A stretch of DNA of 64,000 nt from Pseudactinotalea terrae (GTDB taxonomy: Bacteria > Actinomycetota > Actinomycetes > Actinomycetales > Beutenbergiaceae). Both the position numbers and the translations under genes were made by a program. Below the pieces are notes generated by a model. It searched no databases. It worked only from the letters and a program-made list of their open reading frames with translations, and was not told the origin of the DNA. The stretch spans positions 186,001-250,000 of the forward strand of contig NZ_WNXZ01000005.1 of the NCBI RefSeq assembly GCF_009733845.1. The letters are read 5' to 3'. Shown here piece by piece: positions 35,090 to 44,835 of this stretch (position 1 is its first letter; every line of letters starts with the position of its first letter).

Positions 35090-36088
35090 GTGGAGCTCAC
35101 TCTCGTACTGGTCGTGCTCGTCGTCGTCATCGCGCTGACGTTCGACTACACCAACGGCTTCCACGACGCAGCCAACGCGATCGCCACCTCGGTCTCGACC
35201 CGCGCGCTCACGCCGCGCACGGCGCTGCTGCTCGCCGCCGTCATGAACCTCATCGGCGCGTTCCTCGGCACCGGCGTGGCCGAGACCATCGGGAGCGGCA
35301 TCATCGACGCCCCGGTGGGGTCGCACGGGTTGTTGGTGGTGCTCTCGGGACTGGTGGGCGCGATCGCCTGGAACCTCATCACCTGGTGGCGTGGCCTGCC
35401 CTCCTCGTCCTCGCACGCGCTGATCGGCGGCCTCATGGGCGCCGGGCTGGCCTCGCTGACGGACGTGCACTGGGACGTGATCCTCGAGAAGGTCGTCATC
35501 CCGATGGTGGTCTCACCGCTGGTCGGCTTCTCGCTGGCGTTCGGTGTGATGATCGCCGTCCTGTGGATCTTCCGGAACTCCGCGCCCGGCCGGACGTTCC
35601 GCCGCTTCCGGATCGCCCAGACGATCTCGGCCGGCGCGATGGCGCTGGGGCACGGCCTGCAGGACGCGCAGAAGACGATGGGCGTGATCGTGCTGGCGCT
35701 CGTGGCCGGCGGCGTCCAGACCACGACCGAGATCCCCTGGTGGGTGAAGCTCTCCGCTGCCCTGGCGATCTCGGCAGGCACCTACGCGGGCGGCTGGCGG
35801 ATCATGCGCACCCTCGGCCGCAAGGTCATCGAGCTCGACCCGGCGCGCGGCTTCGTGGCCGAGTCGGTCGCGGCGTCGGTGCTCTACACGACGGCGTTCG
35901 TGTTCCACGCGCCGATCTCGACCACCCACACGATCACCTCGGCGATCATGGGCGTCGGTGCCACCAAACGGCTGTCCGCGGTCCGGTGGGGCGTGGCTCG
36001 CAGCATCGCCACCGCCTGGGTCCTGACCATTCCCGCCGCGGCGGCCGTCGCCGCCGTGATCTACCTCGTGATCTCGTTGTTCGTCTGA
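35090..36088 (+). CDS. pit: PiT-family inorganic phosphate transporter
   Basis: A 332-residue permease with about ten transmembrane helices. The two PiT signatures are present: FDYTNGFHDAANAIATSVST near the N-terminus and MALGHGLQDAQKTMG in the middle. It imports metal-phosphate by proton symport with low affinity, complementing the high-affinity PstSCAB encoded on the opposite strand nearby. GTG 35090 follows a GAGGA motif that overlaps the upstream stop codon. It is co-transcribed with the DUF47 gene. Confidence 0.94.
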   Translation: MELTLVLVVLVVVIALTFDYTNGFHDAANAIATSVSTRALTPRTALLLAAVMNLIGAFLGTGVAETIGSGIIDAPVGSHGLLVVLSGLVGAIAWNLITWWRGLPSSSSHALIGGLMGAGLASLTDVHWDVILEKVVIPMVVSPLVGFSLAFGVMIAVLWIFRNSAPGRTFRRFRIAQTISAGAMALGHGLQDAQKTMGVIVLALVAGGVQTTTEIPWWVKLSAALAISAGTYAGGWRIMRTLGRKVIELDPARGFVAESVAASVLYTTAFVFHAPISTTHTITSAIMGVGATKRLSAVRWGVARSIATAWVLTIPAAAAVAAVIYLVISLFV

Positions 36089-36190
36089 GGGTAGTGCTGC
36101 CCATCGCGGCACGGGCCGCACCGGGGCGCTTGCCCCTAGACTCGACCGCGAACCAGCAGCAATCACCACCTCCAAGGGGAGCACACGACC

Positions 36191-36628
36191 GTGAAGAACC
36201 GCCTCATCTCGACCACTCTGGCCGCGCTGGCCGGGGTGGGTCTGATCAGCTCGATCGCCGCCTGCGGCGGCCAGGTCGCCACCGCCGAGGTCGGCGAGTG
36301 CATCGTGACCGATGAACTGGGGTCGGAGGAGATCACCGAGATCCCGACGGTCGACTGCTCCGAGCCGCACGACGCGCAGGTCGTCGGGAAGTTCGACCTC
36401 GAAGACGGCGACTTCCCGGGCCTGGATGCTCTCAAGACCGAGGCCGACGAGGGCTGCGCCACCGAGTTCGAGAGCTTCGTCGGCACCGCGGTCGGCGAGT
36501 CCTCGCTGCAGGTCAGCTACATCCACCCCACCGAGCAGACCTGGGACCAGGCCGATGACCGCGAGGTCCTCTGCTTCGCTGTCTCGGCCGAGGACGCCAC
36601 CGAGTCCTGGGAGGGTGCGGGCATCTGA
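36191..36628 (+). CDS. Septum-formation-family lipoprotein (first of two)
   Basis: A 145-residue lipoprotein with signal peptide and lipobox IAAC (Cys25). The mature part follows the Septum_form-type pattern: VGECI, IPTVDCSEPHDAQVVGKF, then two further cysteines (GCATEF, VLCFA) that could make two disulfides. It probably resides on the outer face of the membrane; a role in septation is known only by family name. AAGGGGAG precedes GTG 36191, and a TAGACT -10 lies at 36137-36142. A paralogue follows after a strong hairpin. Confidence 0.75.
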   Translation: MKNRLISTTLAALAGVGLISSIAACGGQVATAEVGECIVTDELGSEEITEIPTVDCSEPHDAQVVGKFDLEDGDFPGLDALKTEADEGCATEFESFVGTAVGESSLQVSYIHPTEQTWDQADDREVLCFAVSAEDATESWEGAGI

Positions 36629-36642
36629 CCCGACCGAACCTC

Positions 36643-36691
36643 ACCGATGGCTCCGGCCCTCCTGCTCAGCAGGATGGCCGGAGCCATCGGT
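36643..36691 (+). terminator. Long perfect hairpin between two lipoprotein genes
   Basis: ACCGATGGCTCCGGCC (36643-36658) pairs perfectly with GGCCGGAGCCATCGGT (36676-36691). The loop itself contains a small CCTGC/GCAGG stem. It lies 14 bp after the first lipoprotein gene and should terminate or attenuate transcription into the second. Confidence 0.8.
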
Positions 36692-36755
36692 CGTTCGGGT
36701 AGCGTGACGAACCCACCTCGCGATCCGAGGCAGCTGAGCAACCGGAGGAGACCCC

Positions 36756-37382
36756 GTGCGTACCCCTCGAGCGACGATCGGTCCCATCCTGCTGCGCGCC
36801 GTCGTGGGCAGCGCGCTCCTCGTCTCGCTCGCCGGGTGCGGCAGCGGTGGCGAGGACGAGTCGCCGCCCGACACCTCGAGCAGCTCGGACACCGCTACCG
36901 ACGAGACCTCCGAGGAGGTCACCGAGGCGCCCACCGAAGACCCCACGAGCGATGCCGGCGAGGACCCGACCGACGAGCAGCCCACGGACGAGGGCGCGGA
37001 GAGCCCTGACCTCGAGGACGTCCCCACCGCGGAGGTGGGCGCGTGCCTCAACCTCGTCGACCTCATGGGTGCTGACGGCGGCGTCAGTGAGCTGCCGACC
37101 GTCGACTGCACCGCGGAGCACGATGCGCAGGTGTTCGCCCTCGTCACCCTGCCTGACGGCGAGTACCCCGGCGAAGAGAGCCTGACCACCTCGATCAGCG
37201 AGCTCTGCGGCGCCGAGTTCGAGGCGTTCGTGGGCACGGCGCCCGCGGACTCGGCGCTCGAGCTCGACGGGCTCGGCCCGTCGCCGGAGTCCTGGGCGGT
37301 CGGCGACCGCGAGATCGTCTGCCTCGCGTTCTACGCCGACCTGTCGACGACGACCGAGAGCTTCGAGGGCTCCGGCCTGTAG
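36756..37382 (+). CDS. Septum-formation-family lipoprotein (second of two)
   Basis: A 208-residue paralogue of the preceding gene. Signal peptide with lipobox LAGC, then a long acidic Ser/Thr/Asp/Glu linker (about 30-88), absent in the first copy. The globular part has the same pattern: VGACLNL, LPTVDCTAEHDAQVFALV, LCGAEFEAFVGTAP, REIVCLAF. GGAGGAG lies before GTG 36756. The linker would let it reach further into the cell wall. It ends 1 bp from the convergent pstB. Confidence 0.75.
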   Translation: MRTPRATIGPILLRAVVGSALLVSLAGCGSGGEDESPPDTSSSSDTATDETSEEVTEAPTEDPTSDAGEDPTDEQPTDEGAESPDLEDVPTAEVGACLNLVDLMGADGGVSELPTVDCTAEHDAQVFALVTLPDGEYPGEESLTTSISELCGAEFEAFVGTAPADSALELDGLGPSPESWAVGDREIVCLAFYADLSTTTESFEGSGL

Positions 37383-37383
37383 C

Positions 37384-38163
37384 TCACCCGAAGCGGCCGG
37401 AGATGTAGTCCTCGGTCGCCTTCTCGGACGGGCTGGAGAACATCACCGAGGTGTCGTCCATCTCGATGAGGTGACCGGGCTTGCCGGTGCCGGCGATGTT
37501 GAAGAACCCGGTCCGGTCGGACACGCGCGCCGCCTGCTGCATGTTGTGCGTGACGATGACGATCGTGTACTCGTCCTTCAGGTCGTTCATCAGGTCCTCG
37601 ATCGCCAGCGTGGAGATCGGGTCCAGCGCCGAGCAGGGCTCGTCCATCAGCAGCACCTGAGGCTCGACGGCGATCGCCCGGGCGATGCACAGCCGCTGCT
37701 GCTGACCACCTGACAGCGAGGAGCCCGGGCGGTCGAGGCGATCCTTGACCTCGTTCCACAGGTTCGCCCCACTCAGGGCGCGCTCGACGGTCTCCGCCTG
37801 CAGTGCCCGCGGCATGCGGCGGTTGTTGAGCTTGACCCCCGCCAGCACGTTGTCGGCGATCGACATCGTGGGGAACGGGTTCGGACGCTGGAACACCATG
37901 CCGACCTGACGGCGGACCTCGACGGGATCGACCCCCTTGCCGTACAGGTCCATGCCGTCCATGACGGCCTTGCCCTCGACGCGGGCGCCGGGGATCACCT
38001 CGTGCATGCGGTTGAGGGTCCGCAGGAAGGTGGACTTGCCGCAGCCGGACGGGCCGATGAGGGCGGTGATCGAGCGGGCCTCGATCACCATGTCGACACC
38101 CTCGACGGCGAGGAAGTCGCCGTAGTAGACGTTCAGGTCGCTGACGTCGATGCGCTTGGACAC
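37384..38163 (-). CDS. pstB: Phosphate ABC transporter ATPase PstB
   Basis: A 259-residue ABC ATPase. It has Walker A GPSGCGKS (about 37-44), the PstB-typical [11 protein letters not shown] after the Q-loop, signature LSGGQQQR, Walker B VLLMDEP and THNMQQA switch region. It energises phosphate import through PstCA. GTG 38163 lies 31 bp after pstA. It is the last gene of the pst operon; no phoU follows it here. Confidence 0.97.
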   Translation of the reverse strand: MSKRIDVSDLNVYYGDFLAVEGVDMVIEARSITALIGPSGCGKSTFLRTLNRMHEVIPGARVEGKAVMDGMDLYGKGVDPVEVRRQVGMVFQRPNPFPTMSIADNVLAGVKLNNRRMPRALQAETVERALSGANLWNEVKDRLDRPGSSLSGGQQQRLCIARAIAVEPQVLLMDEPCSALDPISTLAIEDLMNDLKDEYTIVIVTHNMQQAARVSDRTGFFNIAGTGKPGHLIEMDDTSVMFSSPSEKATEDYISGRFG

Positions 38164-38194
38164 GGTGGGTGCTCCTGTACTTTCCGGCCCCGCG

Positions 38195-39250
38195 TCAGCG
38201 GGCGCCCTTCGGGGAGAAGACCTTGCTCACCAGGCGGGCCACCAGGTTGAGCAGCATGACGATAAGGATGAGGGTCAGCGCGCCGGCCCACGCGCGATCC
38301 ACGCTCGCGCCGCCCTGGGCGTACTGGCGGTAGACGTACACCGGCAGGGTTGTCATACGACCGTCCCAGACGTTCAGGTTGACGTTCGCCACGATGCCGA
38401 CCGTGATCAGCAGCGGCGCGGTCTCACCGATCACCCGGGCGATCGCGATCATCACGCCGGTGGTGATGCCGGCGATCGCGGTGCGCAGCACGACCTTGAG
38501 GACCGTGAGCCACTTCGGGACACCGAGGGCGTAGGCCGCCTCCCGCAGCTCGTTGGGGACGAGCCGGAGCATCTCCTCGCAGGACCGCACCACGACCGGC
38601 GTCATCAGCAGTGCCAGCGCGACGGCACCGATGACCCCGGCCTTGTACTGCGGCCCGGCGACGATCATGAACAGCGTGGCAGCGAACAGGCCCGCGACGA
38701 TCGAGGGGATGCCGGTCATGACGTCGACCAGCACGGTGATAGCGCGCTTCAGCGGTCCCGGCGTCGCGTACTCGGTGAGGTAGATCGCGGTCAGCAGGCC
38801 GAGCGGGATCGCGACCGCCGATGCCAGGCCGGTGATGAGCAGCGTGCCGATGATCGCGTGGAAGGCGCCTCCCTCGACCATCGAGCCGTAGATGCCGACC
38901 ATGTCGTCGTTGAGGAAGGCCCAGCTGAGCCGCTCGACGCCGTTGCCCACCACGAGGACGACCAAGGAGATCAGCGGGATGGTGGCCAGCGCGAATGCCG
39001 CGGTGACGAGCGTGGTGGCGAGCCGGTCCTTGGCCCAGCGCGCTCCCTCGACCACGTGCGAGGTCACGGTGATCGCGACCACGTAGACGATGGCGCCGAA
39101 GCCGACCACCCCGGTCACCGTCACCTCGCCGGTCAGCAGCGAGACGAGGGCACCGAGCGCCAGCGAGCCGGCGAGCACCGCCCAGGGCACGTACCGCGGC
39201 AGCCGCCGGGTGCGGCGGACAGGCTTCGGAGGAACCGTGACGGCGCTCAT
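38195..39250 (-). CDS. pstA: Phosphate ABC transporter permease PstA
   Basis: A 351-residue permease. The conserved core ([47 protein letters not shown]) is PstA. An N-terminal extension with two additional helices (about 20-75) is common in actinobacterial PstA. ATG 39250 overlaps the pstC stop by one base (TGATG), fixing the start. It forms the channel with PstC. Confidence 0.95.
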   Translation of the reverse strand: MSAVTVPPKPVRRTRRLPRYVPWAVLAGSLALGALVSLLTGEVTVTGVVGFGAIVYVVAITVTSHVVEGARWAKDRLATTLVTAAFALATIPLISLVVLVVGNGVERLSWAFLNDDMVGIYGSMVEGGAFHAIIGTLLITGLASAVAIPLGLLTAIYLTEYATPGPLKRAITVLVDVMTGIPSIVAGLFAATLFMIVAGPQYKAGVIGAVALALLMTPVVVRSCEEMLRLVPNELREAAYALGVPKWLTVLKVVLRTAIAGITTGVMIAIARVIGETAPLLITVGIVANVNLNVWDGRMTTLPVYVYRQYAQGGASVDRAWAGALTLILIVMLLNLVARLVSKVFSPKGAR

Positions 39251-40248
39251 CAGTTGGCTCCCGAGAACTCGGCGCGGCGGTTGATGATCCACCGGGCAGC
39301 CAGGTTGACCACGAAGGTCAGCACGAACAGGAACAGGCCGGTCGCGATGAGCACGTCAGCACCGAGGCCGCTCGCCTCGGGGAACTGGTTCGCGATGTTC
39401 GCGGCCACGGACTGGTGCTGGCCCGGCCGCAGGATGTAGAAGTTCACGAGGAAGCCCGGTGCCAGCACCATGAGGACGGCCATCGTCTCGCCCAGCGCTC
39501 GACCGAGGCCCAGCATCGCCGCCGAGATGATGCCGGAGCGCCCGAACGGCAGGACAGCCTGGCGGATCATCTCCCAGCGCGTCGCGCCCAGGGCCAGCGA
39601 GGCCTCCTCGTGCAGGCGCGGCGTCTGCAGGAAGACCTCGCGGATCGTCGCGGTGATGATCGGCAGGATCATCACCGCCAGCACGAGGCTGGCGATCGCG
39701 ATGTTCTTGGCAGGGCCGAGGTAGCCGGAGAACGGCGGGAACCAGCCCATGTTCGTGGAGAGCCACTCGAACAGCGGCCCCACTCGCGGCTGGAGGAACG
39801 ACAGACCCCACAGACCGAAGACGACGGAAGGGATCGCAGCGAGCAGATCGATCAGGTAGCCCAGGCCCTGGGCCAGCCGGCGCGGTGCGTAGTGCGAGAT
39901 GAACAGCGCGATGCCGATGCTCAACGGCACGGCCACCACCAACGCGATCACCGAGGAGAGCACGGTGCCGAACGCGAGCGGCAGCACGTAGCTGAGCAGG
40001 CTCTCGCCGCGCATGAAGCCGACGGCTTCCAGCTGGTCGCGGGTCGCCGTGATCGCCGGGATCGCCCGGTAGAGCAGGAAGCCCGCGACGAGGCCGAGAA
40101 GCACGACGATGAGGATGCCCGCACCTGAGGACAGCCCCTTGAAGACAAAGTTCCCGACGCGACCCGGCGCGGGGCCGCGTCTGATCGTCTCGGTCCCGGT
40201 CACCGCGGACACCGGCTTCTCCTTCGTGTCAGTGAGCTCACGTGCCAC
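39250..40248 (-). CDS. pstC: Phosphate ABC transporter permease PstC
   Basis: A 332-residue permease with six main helices. The PstC hallmarks are LLAAIPSVVFGLWGLSFLQP, the EAA-like loop EEASLALGATRWEMIRQAVL, and LGRALGETMAVLMV. GTG 40248 is preceded by GGAGAG at 6 bp. A hairpin separates it from pstS, which would lower pstC relative to pstS expression. Confidence 0.95.
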   Translation of the reverse strand: MARELTDTKEKPVSAVTGTETIRRGPAPGRVGNFVFKGLSSGAGILIVVLLGLVAGFLLYRAIPAITATRDQLEAVGFMRGESLLSYVLPLAFGTVLSSVIALVVAVPLSIGIALFISHYAPRRLAQGLGYLIDLLAAIPSVVFGLWGLSFLQPRVGPLFEWLSTNMGWFPPFSGYLGPAKNIAIASLVLAVMILPIITATIREVFLQTPRLHEEASLALGATRWEMIRQAVLPFGRSGIISAAMLGLGRALGETMAVLMVLAPGFLVNFYILRPGQHQSVAANIANQFPEASGLGADVLIATGLFLFVLTFVVNLAARWIINRRAEFSGAN

Positions 40249-40272
40249 CCTTCACTCTCCAGGCACGGTACG

Positions 40273-40302
40273 GGGCGGGGAGCTCTGAGGAGCCCCCCGC
40301 CC
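40273..40302 (-). terminator. Intercistronic hairpin between pstS and pstC
   Basis: GGGCGGGGAGCTC and GAGCCCCCCGCCC pair with one mismatch around a TGAG loop, 25 bp after the pstS stop. It is probably an attenuator or mRNA-stabilising stem that lets PstS accumulate above the membrane subunits. Confidence 0.65.
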
Positions 40303-40327
40303 GCGTCCATTGTTCCCCCTCGGGAGA

Positions 40328-41476
40328 TCAGCTTGCTGCGCTGATCGAGTCGATCGCGGCCAGCACACGCGTGCGCAGGTCCTCGGAGATCGGTGCGGAA
40401 CCGGCGACATCCGGCTCGGCGGCGCGGTCCTGGCCTTCAGGGCTCGCGATGTAGGAGAGGTAAGCGGCCACGTTGGTGGCGTCGGCCTCGTTCTCGTAGG
40501 TGTCGCAGGCGATCAGGTAGGAGATCAGCACGATCGGGTAGGTGCCCGACTCGGTGGTGTCGCGAGCCAGCTCGATCGTGAGGCGCTTGTCGGTCGCGTC
40601 CTCGGTCGCCGGCGAGGCGTCGACGATGGCGGCGGCGGCCTCGGCGGAGTACGGCACGAACTCCTCCCCCACACCGATGGCAGCGGTGCCGAGGTCGCCG
40701 GCACGGGAGGCGTCGGCGTAGCCGATCGCACCCTCCTGGCTGGAGACGGTGTCGATCATGCCGGAGGTCTGCGCGCCGGAGACGGTGCCGGGGATCGGCC
40801 AGGTCTCGATCGGGCCGTGGGTCCAGACGTCACCGGCGACCGCCGAGAGGTACTCGGTGAAGTTCTCGGTGGTGCCCGAGTCGTCGGAACGGTTCACGGG
40901 TACGACCGTGATCTCCGGCAGCTCGATGTCGGGGTTCGCCTCGGCGATCGCCGGGTCGTTCCACGTGGTGATCTCACCGGCGAAGATGCCCGCCAGTGCC
41001 TGCGGGGTGAGGTTGATGTGCTCCGCCTCGACACCCGGGAGGTTGTAGATGACCGCGATCGGCGAGATGTACAGGGGCAGCTCCAGCGCCTCGCCGTCGA
41101 GGCACCGCTCGCTCGCCATGCCGAGCTCCTCCTCGTCGAACGCCGCGTCCGACCCGGCGAAGAGCACCGACCCGTTGAGGAACTGCTCGCGACCGGTGCC
41201 CGAACCCGTGGGGTCGTAGCTGACCGTGACGCCGGGGTTGGCCTCGGTGAAGCCGGCCATCCAGCCGTTCTGGGCGTTCTCCTGCGAGGACGCGCCGGAA
41301 CCGGCGAGCGTGCCGGACAGCTCCGCGCCGCCCTCCTCGGAGGTGTTCTCGTCGTCGCCGCCGGTCGTGCCGCCGTCGTCGACACTGCCCGGGCCGCAGG
41401 CGGTCAAGGTCAGGGCGACCGCACCGAGCAACGCCAGGGCCGCCGTCTTCGCGGGGCGAGTACGTGCAAGCTTCAC
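40328..41476 (-). CDS. pstS: Phosphate-binding lipoprotein PstS
   Basis: A 382-residue substrate-binding protein. Signal peptide with lipobox LTAC (Cys27), then an acidic linker. Phosphate-contact motifs are AGSGASSQ (about 58-65), DPTGSGTGREQF and NRSDDSGTTENFTEYL. It captures phosphate outside the membrane for PstCAB. GTG 41476 is chosen for its AAGGA SD (6 bp) and the signal peptide; longer starts lack one. It is the first gene of pstSCAB, preceded by PHO-box-like repeats. Confidence 0.96.
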   Translation of the reverse strand: MKLARTRPAKTAALALLGAVALTLTACGPGSVDDGGTTGGDDENTSEEGGAELSGTLAGSGASSQENAQNGWMAGFTEANPGVTVSYDPTGSGTGREQFLNGSVLFAGSDAAFDEEELGMASERCLDGEALELPLYISPIAVIYNLPGVEAEHINLTPQALAGIFAGEITTWNDPAIAEANPDIELPEITVVPVNRSDDSGTTENFTEYLSAVAGDVWTHGPIETWPIPGTVSGAQTSGMIDTVSSQEGAIGYADASRAGDLGTAAIGVGEEFVPYSAEAAAAIVDASPATEDATDKRLTIELARDTTESGTYPIVLISYLIACDTYENEADATNVAAYLSYIASPEGQDRAAEPDVAGSAPISEDLRTRVLAAIDSISAAS

Positions 41477-41523
41477 GTTCGATCCTTCTCGTTGTCCAGG
41501 CCCGAGCCACTCGGGCAGCCCCG

Positions 41524-41529
41524 ACGCTA
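41524..41529 (-). promoter_or_regulatory. -10 element of the pstS promoter
   Basis: TAGCGT on the minus strand lies 6 bp beyond the last PHO-like unit (41535) and 48 bp before pstS. No -35 is evident, as expected for a promoter activated by PhoP. Confidence 0.45.
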
Positions 41530-41534
41530 GGCGC

Positions 41535-41578
41535 GGGCGGTGACCGCACCCCCGCACCGAGGTGAACAGCAGGTGAAC
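41535..41578 (-). promoter_or_regulatory. PHO box (PhoP-binding direct repeats) upstream of pstS
   Basis: On the minus strand two consecutive 11-nt units, GTTCACCTGCT (41578-41568) and GTTCACCTCGG (41567-41557), match the actinobacterial PHO-box unit. After one degenerate unit (41556-41546), GGTCACCGCCC (41545-41535) follows in the same 11-nt phase. A further GGTCACTGG lies upstream near 41601, out of phase by one base. The site is 59-102 bp before pstS and suggests activation by PhoR-PhoP during phosphate starvation. Confidence 0.75.
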
Positions 41579-41652
41579 GGGCCTGTGTGGAGCCAGTGAC
41601 CTTGCTCACCAGCCACAGCCGTGCAAGGTAACGGCCGGGTAACGGAGCGGGA

Positions 41653-42618
41653 TCAGTTCCGGTGCAGCTCGGCCGCGACCACACGGGCCTTGTGCTTGCC
41701 CGGGTTGGCGAGATGCAGCACCAATAGCTCCCCAGGCTGCAGCCACGGGTCCTGCTCGGGGAGCACGTCGCGCACGCGATAGGCGCTGCGGCTGCCCACC
41801 GTGTCGAGGATGAGCGGCAGGGTCGGGCGGTGCAGGCAGAGCACCGCACCCTCGCGCCGCACCCGCAGGAACTCGGCGACCAGCGCGCGGGCACCCTTCG
41901 GGTCCGACTTCGCCTCGACCTCGGTGAGCTGTGGCGCGCCGACCGTCGCCAGCCCGGTGGCCATCGAGTACGGCATCACCGTGTCGTGGCACCGCGCCCA
42001 CGGCGAGGTCACGATCTCCTCCGCTCCGAAGGCCGACAGCAACGGCACCAGCGCCTCGGCCTGCCGCTTGCCGACCGCGGTCAGGGGTCGGGTCGCCTCG
42101 CCGCCCCTCCAGGTCGCGCGCGGGCGTGCCTGGCCGTGGCGCGCGAGCTGCACCGCCCAGGTGGCGAGCCGGTCCTCGTCCAGATAGTCGAGCAGGGCGC
42201 CCAGCGGCGCACGGTCCGACTTGCGGGTGAGCATCTTCAGCGCCTTCTGCGCCGGCACCCAGATGACCTGGTCGACCTCGTTCTTCGAGCGAGCGGCCTT
42301 CGGCCGGGCGGCGAGCGCCGGGGAGTCCTCGGACGGAACGGTGGCCGCCCAGTAGTGCGAGACCTTCGTGCAGCCGCTGGCGAGCTTGTAGGTGACGCTC
42401 GGCAGCGGTCTGCCCAGCACCACCTGCACGCCGGTCTCCTCCGCCACCTCCCGCACCGCGGCAGCCGGCAGCGTCTCCCCCGGATCGAGCTTGCCCTTGG
42501 GCCAGGACCAGTCGTCGTAGCGCGGCCGGTGGATCAGCAGCACATCGACGGTCCGCTTGCGGACACGCCACACGATCGCACCGGCCGCCAGCACGACCTT
42601 GCGAGATCCAGCCCCCAC
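41653..42618 (-). CDS. mutT1: Nudix hydrolase fused to histidine phosphatase (MutT1-like)
   Basis: A 321-residue two-domain enzyme. The Nudix box G42-x5-E-x7-REVAEETGV (42-64) lies in the N-terminal domain. The C-terminal domain (from about 153) is a phosphoglycerate-mutase-type histidine phosphatase with R160-H161-G162 and a later catalytic His (CLHRPTLP). Mycobacterial MutT1 has this architecture and converts 8-oxo-GTP/dGTP to monophosphates; it also acts on diadenosine polyphosphates. GTG 42618 lies 4 bp after ppk, so the two are co-transcribed. The link to polyphosphate kinase is typical of actinobacteria. Confidence 0.88.
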   Translation of the reverse strand: MGAGSRKVVLAAGAIVWRVRKRTVDVLLIHRPRYDDWSWPKGKLDPGETLPAAAVREVAEETGVQVVLGRPLPSVTYKLASGCTKVSHYWAATVPSEDSPALAARPKAARSKNEVDQVIWVPAQKALKMLTRKSDRAPLGALLDYLDEDRLATWAVQLARHGQARPRATWRGGEATRPLTAVGKRQAEALVPLLSAFGAEEIVTSPWARCHDTVMPYSMATGLATVGAPQLTEVEAKSDPKGARALVAEFLRVRREGAVLCLHRPTLPLILDTVGSRSAYRVRDVLPEQDPWLQPGELLVLHLANPGKHKARVVAAELHRN

Positions 42619-42622
42619 GTGG

Positions 42623-44818
42623 CTACCTTCCGGATGCGGTGCTGCGGCGGTGAGCCGACATCAGCAGAGCTTGCAGATCCGCGAGCGGTGCGCCGTCGTC
42701 GTCGAGATGGACCCGACGCCAGACCTGACCCTCCTCCGGGTCCTCGATCAGATGCCAGCTGGCTGTCGTGGGCGCCATCGACGCATCGATGAGACCCACG
42801 AGCTCGGCCACGTGATCGGGATCGACGACCTTGACGAGGACCTCGACGCGCCGGTCGAGGTTGCGGTGCATCAGGTCGGCGCTGCCGATGTAGACGTCCG
42901 GGTCGCCCCCGTTCGCGAACGCGAAGATGCGGGAGTGCTCGAGGAACCGGCCGAGGATCGACCGCACCCGGATGTTCTCCGAGAGTCCCGGCACCCCGGC
43001 CTTGATGCCGCAGATGCCCCGGACGACGACGTCGATCGGCACCCCGGCCCGCGAGGCCCGGTACAGCGCGTCGATCGTCGCCTCGTCCACGGCCGAGTTC
43101 ATCTTCAGCTTGATCCAGGCCTCGCCGCCGGCGGCGTGGTGCTCGATCTCGCGCTCGATGCGCTCGATCAGTCCGGTGCGGATGGAGCGCGGAGCCACGA
43201 GCAGCCGGTGGAACTTCGACTTCGGCGCGTAGCCCGAGAGCTGGTTGAACAGCCGCGTCAGGTCCTGGCCGACCTCGGGGTTGCAGGTGAGCACGCCGTG
43301 ATCCTCGTACAGGCGCGCGGTCTTGGGGTTGTAGTTGCCGGTGCCGATGTGGCAGTAGCGTCGCAGCCCCTCGGCCTCCTGACGCACCACCAGCGAGAGC
43401 TTGCAGTGGGTCTTGAGCCCGACGATGCCGTACACGACGTGCACGCCCGCCTGCTCGAGCTTGCGCGCCCACTCGATGTTCGCCTGCTCGTCGAAGCGCG
43501 CCTTGATCTCGACGATCGCGAGCACCTGCTTGCCCGCCTCGGCGGCGTCGATCAGGGCATCGACGATCGGCGAGTCGCCCGAGGTGCGGTACAGCGTCTG
43601 CTTGATCGCGAGCACCTGCGGGTCCCCCGCCGCCTGCTCGAGGAACTGCTGCACGCTCGTGGAGAACGAGTCGTAGGGGTGGTGCAGCAGCACGTCACCG
43701 GCCCGGATCGCGGTGAAGATGTTGGTCGGGTTCGCGCTCTCGACCTCAGCCAGCGCACGGTTGGTGGTCGGCACGAACCGCGGGTAGCTCAGCTGGGCGC
43801 GGTCCAGGTCGGCGATCGCGTTGAGACCGGTGAGATCCAGCGGCGAGGGCAGCTCGTACACGTCCTGCTCGCCGATCGAGAGCTCGCGGATCAGCATCTC
43901 GCGCAGCTTCGGGGTGAAGCCCTCCGCGAGCTCGAGCCGCACGGGCGGGCCGAAACGCCGTCGCAGCAGCTCCTTCTCGAGCGCCTTGAGCAGGTTCTCG
44001 GCGTCGTCCTCCTCGACCTCGAGGTCCTCGTTCCTGGTCACGCGGAACGCGTGGTGCTCCACCACGTCCATGCCGGGGAACAGGTAGTCGAGGAACGAGG
44101 CGATGACATCCTCGATCGGCACGAACGAGGACATGGCCACCTCGGCGGCGCTCACGTCGTCGGGCGAGCGGGGCTTGCCGCTCGGGTCGACGGCGAGGAA
44201 CCGCGGCAGCAGCGGCGGCACCTTGACGCGAGCGAAGTGCTCCTTGCCGCTGCTGGGGTTGCGCACGATCACGGCGAGGTTGAGCGACAGCCCTGAGATG
44301 TACGGGAACGGGTGCGCGGGGTCCACCGCCAGCGGCGTCAGCACCGGGAAGATCATGCGGCGGAAGTACTTGTGCAGCCGTTCCTTCTCCGAGTCGGAGA
44401 GGGCGTCGAAGTGCACGAGCGTGATGCCCTCGGCCTGCAGAGCGGGCTGCACGTCGTCGGTGAACACCCGGGCGTGACGCGCGGTCAGCTCGTGCGCCGC
44501 CGCGCTGATCTGCTCCATCACCTGCCGCGGCGTGAGGCCGGAGGCGGCGGTGACCGCCATCCCGGTCGCGATGCGTCGCTTCAGCCCCGCCACGCGCACC
44601 ATGAAGAACTCGTCGAGGTTCGAGGCGAAGATCGCCAGGAAGCGGACGCGTTCCAGCAGCGGCACGTGGGGGTCCTCGGCCAGCTCGAGCACCCGTTCGT
44701 TGAACCGGAGCCAGGAGAGCTCGCGGTCTGCGAACCGGTCCTCGGGCAACGGGCCCGGCTCGCCCCTGGTCCCGGCGTCCGCCGACGTGCTGGCTGCGGT
44801 GGCCTCATCCACGCTCAT
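42623..44818 (-). CDS. ppk: Polyphosphate kinase 1
   Basis: A full-length 731-residue PPK1 that polymerises ATP gamma-phosphate into polyphosphate. The N domain starts [20 protein letters not shown]; the autophosphorylated histidine is H490 in [30 protein letters not shown] and VVRGICG are further conserved parts, the latter with the second catalytic core. ATG 44818 is preferred because CACCAT lies six bases upstream, fitting a leaderless start; a GTG at 44824 is in frame. PHO-like repeats directly upstream suggest induction by PhoP. Confidence 0.97.
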   Translation of the reverse strand: MSVDEATAASTSADAGTRGEPGPLPEDRFADRELSWLRFNERVLELAEDPHVPLLERVRFLAIFASNLDEFFMVRVAGLKRRIATGMAVTAASGLTPRQVMEQISAAAHELTARHARVFTDDVQPALQAEGITLVHFDALSDSEKERLHKYFRRMIFPVLTPLAVDPAHPFPYISGLSLNLAVIVRNPSSGKEHFARVKVPPLLPRFLAVDPSGKPRSPDDVSAAEVAMSSFVPIEDVIASFLDYLFPGMDVVEHHAFRVTRNEDLEVEEDDAENLLKALEKELLRRRFGPPVRLELAEGFTPKLREMLIRELSIGEQDVYELPSPLDLTGLNAIADLDRAQLSYPRFVPTTNRALAEVESANPTNIFTAIRAGDVLLHHPYDSFSTSVQQFLEQAAGDPQVLAIKQTLYRTSGDSPIVDALIDAAEAGKQVLAIVEIKARFDEQANIEWARKLEQAGVHVVYGIVGLKTHCKLSLVVRQEAEGLRRYCHIGTGNYNPKTARLYEDHGVLTCNPEVGQDLTRLFNQLSGYAPKSKFHRLLVAPRSIRTGLIERIEREIEHHAAGGEAWIKLKMNSAVDEATIDALYRASRAGVPIDVVVRGICGIKAGVPGLSENIRVRSILGRFLEHSRIFAFANGGDPDVYIGSADLMHRNLDRRVEVLVKVVDPDHVAELVGLIDASMAPTTASWHLIEDPEEGQVWRRVHLDDDGAPLADLQALLMSAHRRSTASGR

Positions 44819-44835
44819 GTGCACATGGTGGCACC

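Noticed and set aside
37384-38163. phoU expected after pstB
   Set aside because: The operon ends at pstB, next to the convergent lipoprotein gene. The only PhoU-like protein is the DUF47 protein at 34445.
42557-44296. 579-residue open frame opposite ppk
   Set aside because: Shadow of the strongly conserved ppk gene; composition is typical of antisense frames.
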